Source of the DNA: Candidatus Thorarchaeota archaeon | GTDB taxonomy: Archaea; Asgardarchaeota; Thorarchaeia; Thorarchaeales; Thorarchaeaceae | DNA: 11,442 nucleotides | NCBI GenBank assembly: GCA_016840245.1 | Contig: JAEOST010000680.1 | Span: forward strand, 1 to 11,442 | Reading direction: 5' to 3' | In this document: piece by piece, positions 7,718 to 11,442 of the stretch | Layout of the letters: every line of letters starts with the position of its first letter | Numbering within the stretch: position 1 is the first letter of the stretch | The notes under the pieces: model-generated | What the model was told of the DNA's origin: nothing | Databases searched by the model: none | The model's input: the letters and a program-made list of their open reading frames with translations, nothing else | Translations under genes and position numbers: made by a program

Positions 7718-8800
7718 GTGAATTATCACTTGGTTCTAACGAGGCGATGCAACTTGAATTGCCTCTATTGTCATGGAGGTGAAGAAACGGGATCTGAAAC
7801 GGAGATTCAGTATTCTATTGACGAGCTTGCACAGTTCTTAGAGAGAGACAATGATGTTCAGTTGATGCTATATGGTGGAGAACCAACCCTTAGAATCCCA
7901 TTGATATCTGAACTAATGGATAGGTTTCCTGATGCGAGATTCATGTTACAGACAAACGCATTGCTACTTCACAAGATTCCAGAAGAGTATCTAAGGAGAT
8001 TCCATTCTATTCTGATTTCAATCGATGGCCCAAGAGAGGTGACAGATGGTTATAGATCCAAAGGGGTCTATGATCGTGTCCTTGGAAATACCAAGCATCT
8101 CGAGCAGATTGGTTTCAGTGGTGATATTGTAGCCCGAATGGCTGTATCAGAGCAGAGTGATATATACAGAGATGTGAATCACCTGCTCAATTTGAGAAAC
8201 CCCACTTTCAACCACGTTCACTGGCAGTTGAATGTTGTATGGGACGCAGAGGGTAATTGGATCGATTATGACAGCTGGATTGAAAACTCCTACTTACCAG
8301 GGATAACCAGAATTGTTGATGAATGGGTTGCAAGAATGGAGGAAGGTGTTGTTGAAGGAATCGTCCCATTCGTATCTATAATGCAAACTCTACTAGCTGA
8401 AGAAGAGACAGCTCTCAGGTGTGGTTCTGGCATTGATACATTTGCAATTCATGTAGATGGATCAATTGGCATCTGTCCCATCTCTCCTGACTGGGATTTC
8501 TCAATTATTGGTCATATTAACGAATCGAGTCCAGCATCAATAAAAAATTCCATGACTGTTGATGAACCAGGTCCATCATGTGATATATTTGGCATCTGCG
8601 GTGGAAGATGTCTCTTTGCTAACAAACAACGGCTCTGGGGAGAGGCAGGTTTTGAAAAAGTCTGCGGGACTGTCAGGCACCTGATTGATGCCCTACAATC
8701 AAAATTAGGTCGAGTTAAAGAACTTGTTAAAGTTGGCACAGTGACTCCGGCTGATTTCGACTACCCTGAGTTCAATAATGGTTGCGAGATAATTCCCTAG
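7718..8800 (+). CDS. Radical SAM/SPASM enzyme, AF0577-like putative peptide-modifying family
   Basis: A radical SAM enzyme of 360 residues if started at GTG 7718; an upstream GTG at 7688 would add ten. Seen: the cluster motif Cys11-x3-Cys15-x2-Cys18 (TRRCNLNCLYCHGG), the SAM-contact GGEP (53-56), and SILISIDG (97-104). A C-terminal SPASM-type cysteine set follows: Cys235, Cys253 (in DGSIGIC), Cys288-x5-Cys294-x3-Cys298 (GICGGRC) and Cys316. The N-terminal NYHLVLTRRCNLNC layout and the SPASM set resemble the archaeal AF0577 family (TIGR04084 as I recall it), described as putative peptide-modifying enzymes; the substrate is not known. The 7718 start is favoured by the family's usual N-terminus and the TATA-like box at 7667-7674. 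No obvious precursor peptide gene lies next to it. Its TAG stop overlaps the stop of the convergent GNAT gene. Confidence 0.9.
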   Translation: MNYHLVLTRRCNLNCLYCHGGEETGSETEIQYSIDELAQFLERDNDVQLMLYGGEPTLRIPLISELMDRFPDARFMLQTNALLLHKIPEEYLRRFHSILISIDGPREVTDGYRSKGVYDRVLGNTKHLEQIGFSGDIVARMAVSEQSDIYRDVNHLLNLRNPTFNHVHWQLNVVWDAEGNWIDYDSWIENSYLPGITRIVDEWVARMEEGVVEGIVPFVSIMQTLLAEEETALRCGSGIDTFAIHVDGSIGICPISPDWDFSIIGHINESSPASIKNSMTVDEPGPSCDIFGICGGRCLFANKQRLWGEAGFEKVCGTVRHLIDALQSKLGRVKELVKVGTVTPADFDYPEFNNGCEIIP

Positions 8801-9300
8801 TAATCTTCATCTGGTTCTTCCTCAACTTCACACAGGTCTTTCTGCATTAGTACGATTTCCTCACCTGAACGATCCTTACGTCCTAGTTCTGTATAGCCCA
8901 TTCGTAAATAGAAATCAACTTGTTGTTCAATTGCACCATACACTTCAATTTCAATAACCTTCGCTCCCATATGAGTAAGTAGATTCTCACCATAATCTAT
9001 CAACATTGAACCTATTCGTCGACCACGGTATGATTGACGTACAGCTAACCTGCTAATGACACCAGTTTGACCCAACAGAGCGGCTCTCAGTGTACCTACA
9101 ACAAAATCCCCAACAATTGCTACATACTGAGTCCCCATCTGTATGTTACGTGATATCTTTCCAAGTCCCTCCTCGAGTGCTGCAGGTTTCCTAGATAATT
9201 TTGCTTTCACTGGTTTGTAAGCCTCAGTGATGATACTCTTGATTATGTCAACCTCTGATAATTCAGCTCTTCGTATGGTGACTTCGGCGTAATTGTAAAT
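8797..9300 (-). CDS. GNAT N-acetyltransferase, probable ATT start
   Basis: A GNAT-fold acetyltransferase using acetyl-CoA; the acceptor is unknown. Numbered from the ATT at 9300 (167 residues), the acetyl-CoA motif A is ISRLAVRQSYRGRRIGSML (82-100, with the pyrophosphate loop RRIG), followed by IEIEVYGAIEQQVDFYLRMGY and a strand ending EIVLMQKDL, then an acidic tail EVEEEPDEDY. The first conventional start is GTG 9210, but the frame upstream encodes VTIRRAELSEVDIIKSIITE, a typical GNAT strand 1 and helix 1, so the protein must begin earlier. No ATG, GTG or TTG exists in frame up to the TAA at 9355-9357. The ATT at 9300 sits 8 bases after a perfect AAGGAGG. The body of the gene is secure; the exact start is inferred. 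Its stop shares CTAG with the radical SAM stop. Confidence 0.82.
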   Translation of the reverse strand: MYNYAEVTIRRAELSEVDIIKSIITEAYKPVKAKLSRKPAALEEGLGKISRNIQMGTQYVAIVGDFVVGTLRAALLGQTGVISRLAVRQSYRGRRIGSMLIDYGENLLTHMGAKVIEIEVYGAIEQQVDFYLRMGYTELGRKDRSGEEIVLMQKDLCEVEEEPDEDY

Positions 9301-9308
9301 AGCAGCTG

Positions 9309-9315
9309 CCTCCTT
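9309..9315 (-). promoter_or_regulatory. Strong Shine-Dalgarno AAGGAGG before the ATT start
   Basis: On the minus strand AAGGAGG is followed by 8 bases and then ATT (9300). The spacing is ideal for initiation, and no ATG, GTG or TTG is found at a suitable distance in any frame. This site is the main argument for the unusual start codon. Confidence 0.6.
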
Positions 9316-9352
9316 GATTTTGTACTCGTTCTCCGTGGTCCCCGAGCGAGTT

Positions 9353-9362
9353 ACTTATACTC
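9353..9362 (-). promoter_or_regulatory. TATA-like box of the minus-strand GNAT gene
   Basis: Minus-strand GAGTATAAGTAA, centred near 9358, predicts a transcript start near 9332, giving a leader of about 30 bases that contains the AAGGAGG. The plus-strand reading TTACTTATACT is also TATA-like and could serve the divergent GNAT gene at 9426, although TTAGTATGG or AATTAACT (9376-9406) lie closer. Confidence 0.45.
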
Positions 9363-9425
9363 CGCTGAGTTGTAGTTTAGTATGGCTTTCCACGACCCAA
9401 TTAACTCATAGGATATTGAAACAGT

Positions 9426-9914
9426 ATGTCGAGGAATAAGAAAAAGGTTATCCTCCGGTCAATAATTGCTCAAGACTTGGACTGGATGACCAAACTCATC
9501 ATCGATTCATGGTTCTCAACGAAAATTGTGACGAGGGGAGTGATTCATGACACAAGAAATCTACCAGGTATTGTTGCAATACTTGATGATGATAGAGTAG
9601 GGCTTTTACTGTATCAAATTCAATCTGACAAGTGTGAGATAATCAGCCTAAACAGTCTTCGTGAAGGCATTGGTACTACACTTCTAGAAAATGTTGAGCT
9701 AATAGCAAAGAAGAGGGGATGCCAAAGAGTCTGGTTAATTACAACTAATGATAATACCTTAGCAATCAAGTTCTATGAGGCGCGAGGATTCCACGTCTGT
9801 GCAATTCATCAAGGTGCAATCCATGAATCTAGGAAACTGAAACCAGAGATCCCCTTCTATGGATTACATGGTGTACCGATTGAAGATGAGGTAGAAATGG
9901 AGAAGGTGATTTGA
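9426..9914 (+). CDS. GNAT N-acetyltransferase
   Basis: This 162-residue cytosolic GNAT-fold enzyme has a basic N-terminus (MSRNKKK) and then strand 1/helix 1, VILRSIIAQDLDWM (8-21). The acetyl-CoA pyrophosphate loop lies in LREGIGTTLLENVE (78-91, R-x-x-x-G-x-G/T type), followed by RVWLITTNDNTLAIKFYEARGF (101-122), the usual motif B region. The C-terminal block IPFYGLHGVPIEDEVEMEKVI resembles a subgroup of small prokaryotic GNATs of unknown substrate. It is divergent from the other GNAT gene, with 125 bases between starts, but the two proteins differ in motif detail and tail and do not look like recent duplicates. No strong Shine-Dalgarno precedes ATG 9426; TATA-like AATTAACT (9399-9406) would give a leaderless transcript. 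Confidence 0.9.
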   Translation: MSRNKKKVILRSIIAQDLDWMTKLIIDSWFSTKIVTRGVIHDTRNLPGIVAILDDDRVGLLLYQIQSDKCEIISLNSLREGIGTTLLENVELIAKKRGCQRVWLITTNDNTLAIKFYEARGFHVCAIHQGAIHESRKLKPEIPFYGLHGVPIEDEVEMEKVI

Positions 9915-9924
9915 GAATACGTAC

Positions 9925-9960
9925 CTTTAAAATCAGAATTTCCATTCGTCTTTCCGAGGA
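9925..9960 (+). promoter_or_regulatory. Promoter and Shine-Dalgarno of the 48-residue membrane microprotein gene
   Basis: CTTTAAAAT (9925-9933) is a TATA-like box just after the GNAT stop and predicts a transcript start near 9955. GAGGA (9956-9960) lies 6 bases before the ATG at 9967. Its spacing and following AATTC match the site before the dehydrogenase gene. Confidence 0.6.
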
Positions 9961-9966
9961 ATTCGC

Positions 9967-10113
9967 ATGCCTGAAGAAGAAAATGATGATGTTACCGAAT
10001 CACAGAAACTCAGTCCTCGAGATAAGAAGGAAATACAAGAAGGTGCATGTGTTAACTGTGCACTAGTCTCGATAGTCTTTATGATTGCAACCATCTTTGT
10101 CATGCTACTATAG
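9967..10113 (+). CDS. 48-residue single-helix membrane microprotein
   Basis: A complete short reading frame of 48 codons runs from ATG 9967 to TAG 10111-10113. Residues 1-25 are hydrophilic and strongly charged (MPEEENDDVTESQKL, then SPRDKKEIQE); residues 27-48 are almost wholly hydrophobic (CVNCALVSIVF, then MIATIFVMLL), long enough to span the membrane once, with the stop directly after the helix. A Cys-x2-Cys pair (Cys28, Cys31) sits at the membrane entry. No basic residue follows the helix, so a tail-anchored topology with the charged N-terminus in the cytosol is likely. The evidence that it is a gene is the match of TATA-like box, Shine-Dalgarno, start and a clean hydrophilic/hydrophobic split. 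No family is recognised. It lies between a GNAT gene and a dehydrogenase gene on the same strand, with its own promoter and 91 bases before the next start. Confidence 0.75.
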   Translation: MPEEENDDVTESQKLSPRDKKEIQEGACVNCALVSIVFMIATIFVMLL

Positions 10114-10191
10114 ATGGCGTCAAACTATCACCGGAGTCCACCCCTGAAAGGTACATAAAGTCCGATGTAATCGACTAGATGTTCCTAACAT

Positions 10192-10198
10192 GGGAGGA
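10192..10198 (+). promoter_or_regulatory. Shine-Dalgarno GGGAGGA that decides the dehydrogenase start
   Basis: GGGAGGA is followed by 6 bases and TTG (10205), the same spacing as GAGGA before the microprotein. The ATG at 10190 overlaps this site and so is unlikely to be the start. A TATA-like ACATAAAG at 10153-10160 predicts a transcript start near 10183, leaving a leader of about 22 bases. Confidence 0.65.
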
Positions 10199-10204
10199 AT
10201 TCAT

Positions 10205-11179
10205 TTGGAAATATTAGTTACAGGTGCATTTGGAAATATTGGAGAGAGTACACTCCTTGCATTCGGAAAGAAGGACCACAAGATCAGAGTGTTTGATATT
10301 AAGAGTGATGCAACCGTCAAGAAATGCAAAACCCTCTCAAAGCAAGTTCAGTTCAAAACAAACTGGGGAGATATCACCAACAGAGACTCAATCGAACAAG
10401 CTATGAAGGGGGTGGATATTGTCATTCATCTTGCTGCAATAATTCCACCTGGAAGTGAGGCTAACCCAGATTTGGCTCAAAAGGTGAATGTTGGGGGGAC
10501 TGAGAATGTAATAGAAATTGCAAAGGGAATGGCAAACAAACCTAGAATTATCTTTGCTTCTTCTGTCTCCACGTATGGCCCAAGGGGTCCACAAGAACCA
10601 CCAGTAACAATTGATTCGATTCAAGTTCCAACTGATAACTATACACATCATAAAGTTGAATGTGAACAGATGCTAAGAGAGAGTGGTCTATCATGGACTG
10701 TATTGAGACTTGCTGCAATCCCTCCGCTTGAGCTGTCAACAGATATGGATTCAACGTTATTTGATACACCATTCAATCAACGTATTGAATTTGGCCACAC
10801 CAGAGACGTCGGCACCGCTTTTGCCAATGCAGTTGATCTAGATTTAGACCAACGGGTCTTTCTCATTGGAGGAGGAAAGGAGTCTCAGTTAATCTGGGGT
10901 GACTTCATCAATGGACTATTCCAAGCTATGGGAATGAAACCGATATCAGAAGAGGCATTCATTGTTCCTGAGAAACTTGAAGATTGGTACTACACAGATT
11001 GGATGGACACTGACGAGTCGCAGGAAGTACTCCAATATCAAGAGCACACATACCAAGACTATTGCGATGAGATGCAGAAAAGGATGGGAGTCAAACGCCA
11101 CTTCATAAAACTCATCGGTGGTATGGCTACAAAATCTATAGTTAGCAAGTCACCATACATTCAGAAAGAGAAAGAATAA
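10205..11179 (+). CDS. NAD(P)-dependent epimerase/dehydratase-family protein (extended SDR)
   Basis: With the TTG start the protein is 324 residues and opens MEILVTGAFGNIG, putting the Rossmann glycine motif (Gly7-x2-Gly10-x2-Gly13) at its usual distance from the N-terminus. The ATG at 10190 would add five residues (MGGIH) encoded by the Shine-Dalgarno. Other SDR marks are the acidic Asp31 at the end of strand 2 (favouring NAD over NADP), GDIT (55-58), HLAA (75-78), FASSVSTYG (117-125) with the catalytic Ser/Thr, and Tyr146-x3-Lys150. The family contains nucleotide-sugar epimerases, dehydratases and other oxidoreductases; the substrate half here does not point to one of them. A charged C-terminal extension (about 290-324) ends the protein. 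The gene appears to be transcribed alone, and the downstream hairpin at 11199-11215 faces the next gene. Confidence 0.9.
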   Translation: MEILVTGAFGNIGESTLLAFGKKDHKIRVFDIKSDATVKKCKTLSKQVQFKTNWGDITNRDSIEQAMKGVDIVIHLAAIIPPGSEANPDLAQKVNVGGTENVIEIAKGMANKPRIIFASSVSTYGPRGPQEPPVTIDSIQVPTDNYTHHKVECEQMLRESGLSWTVLRLAAIPPLELSTDMDSTLFDTPFNQRIEFGHTRDVGTAFANAVDLDLDQRVFLIGGGKESQLIWGDFINGLFQAMGMKPISEEAFIVPEKLEDWYYTDWMDTDESQEVLQYQEHTYQDYCDEMQKRMGVKRHFIKLIGGMATKSIVSKSPYIQKEKE

Positions 11180-11183
11180 TCTC

Positions 11184-11215
11184 AAAAAAAAGTGAGAGAG
11201 GGGGTTAGACCCCCT
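11184..11215 (-). terminator. Hairpin plus T-tract terminator of the right-edge gene
   Basis: Minus-strand reading: a 6-bp stem (AGGGGG / CCCCCT, 11199-11204 with 11210-11215; 5-base loop) starts three bases past the stop at 11218. It is followed by CTCTCTCAC and T8 (11184-11191). The flanking TCTCA / TGAGA also pair around the A/T tract. For the plus-strand dehydrogenase gene the same hairpin has only a short T-run, so it may act in both directions but is best built for the minus strand. Confidence 0.7.
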
Positions 11216-11217
11216 TT

Positions 11218-11442
11218 CTACTCGTCTTCTTCATCGTCACCTAGTCTACTTGGCTCAGAGCCCAGACGACGACTGCGATCAACTCTTAATCGACGAGGAT
11301 CAGGACTCGATAAGTCATGGCCAGGTTCGTGTTTCGGAATCTGTCCAACTCGTTCCTCCTCTTCACGTGCATGTTCTGCAACATCATCATCGACCTCACC
11401 CTCCTCGATGACCCCATCCTCCATGGCACGTTCTATGATACG
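11218..11442 (-). CDS. Acidic, charged C-terminal tail of a protein of unknown function (5' end outside window)
   Basis: The frame is open to the right edge, so only the last 74 residues are visible; the ATG at 11424 is probably internal. The sequence is very rich in Glu, Asp and Arg (for example DGVIEEGEVDDDVAEHAREEEE, and an end of SRLGDDEEDE) with no hydrophobic core, and looks disordered. An Arg-rich patch, RRLRVDRSRRLG, lies between two acidic stretches. No family can be named. Support for a real gene is the terminator just past the TAG and the absence of a better frame on the other strand. It converges on the dehydrogenase gene with 38 bases between the stops. Confidence 0.6.
   Translation of the reverse strand, partial: RIIERAMEDGVIEEGEVDDDVAEHAREEEERVGQIPKHEPGHDLSSPDPRRLRVDRSRRLGSEPSRLGDDEEDE

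Noticed and set aside
9301..9425. RNA gene or extra small gene in the gap between the two GNAT genes
   Set aside because: Most of it is accounted for by the leader and promoters of both genes; no tRNA-like cloverleaf or convincing frame was seen.
8797..9914. The two neighbouring GNAT genes as a recent tandem duplication
   Set aside because: Their acetyl-CoA motifs, lengths and C-terminal tails differ widely and they are on opposite strands; shared fold alone explains the resemblance.
10388..10772. Two minus-strand frames inside the dehydrogenase gene
   Set aside because: They are antisense to the most conserved Rossmann and catalytic segments, and their translations are Trp/Leu/Ser-rich with no family resemblance.

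Overview
The window reads as chromosomal DNA of an archaeon. Several genes are preceded by TATA-like boxes about 25 bases upstream of the inferred transcript start. Start codons are mixed (ATG, GTG, TTG). Some leaders are short with GAGG/GGAGG Shine-Dalgarno sites, and several exported proteins are held by a single C-terminal or N-terminal membrane helix. The combination of a DUF3160 surface protein, a membrane-tethered C39-like peptidase, an AF0577-type radical SAM enzyme and a winged-helix protein with two membrane helices suggests an Asgard archaeon, possibly Thorarchaeia. That lineage call is inference; it rests on no marker gene.

Left part (1-7046). The window opens inside a YyaL/DUF255-type gene (thioredoxin-domain family, C-terminal half only). 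Next is a secreted, C-terminally anchored protein built from the two halves of a family 5 (oligopeptide/nickel-type) solute-binding protein in swapped order. A cysteine peptidase-like surface protein (C39_2 fold) converges on it, with stops one base apart. A DUF3160 protein with an N-terminal membrane anchor lies upstream of the peptidase on the same strand. It ends in a clear hairpin/T-tract terminator, so the two minus-strand genes are probably separate transcripts.

Middle (7047-9300). A 137-base divergent intergenic region separates the DUF3160 gene from the winged-helix gene. It carries four copies of GAACA/TGTTC and a 10-base direct repeat, and looks like an operator region. The winged-helix gene is followed, after a TATA-like element, by a radical SAM/SPASM enzyme. 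The radical SAM gene overlaps a convergent GNAT acetyltransferase gene through a shared CTAG, in which both strands read TAG.

Right part (9301-11442). Two divergent GNAT genes lie 125 bases apart. The minus-strand one has clear coding sequence upstream of its first conventional start codon and appears to use ATT behind a strong AAGGAGG. Next come a 48-residue single-helix membrane microprotein with its own promoter and Shine-Dalgarno, and an extended short-chain dehydrogenase (NAD-dependent epimerase family) whose real start is probably a TTG behind GGGAGGA. The window closes with the acidic C-terminal tail of a minus-strand gene preceded by a terminator hairpin of the same design as the one behind DUF3160.

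The genes do not form one pathway. The left half is a group of cell-surface proteins that could handle peptides outside the cell. The right half is small cytosolic enzymes in one- or two-gene units. No rRNA, tRNA, CRISPR array, transposon or integrase was seen, and no stretch longer than 300 bases lacks a gene.
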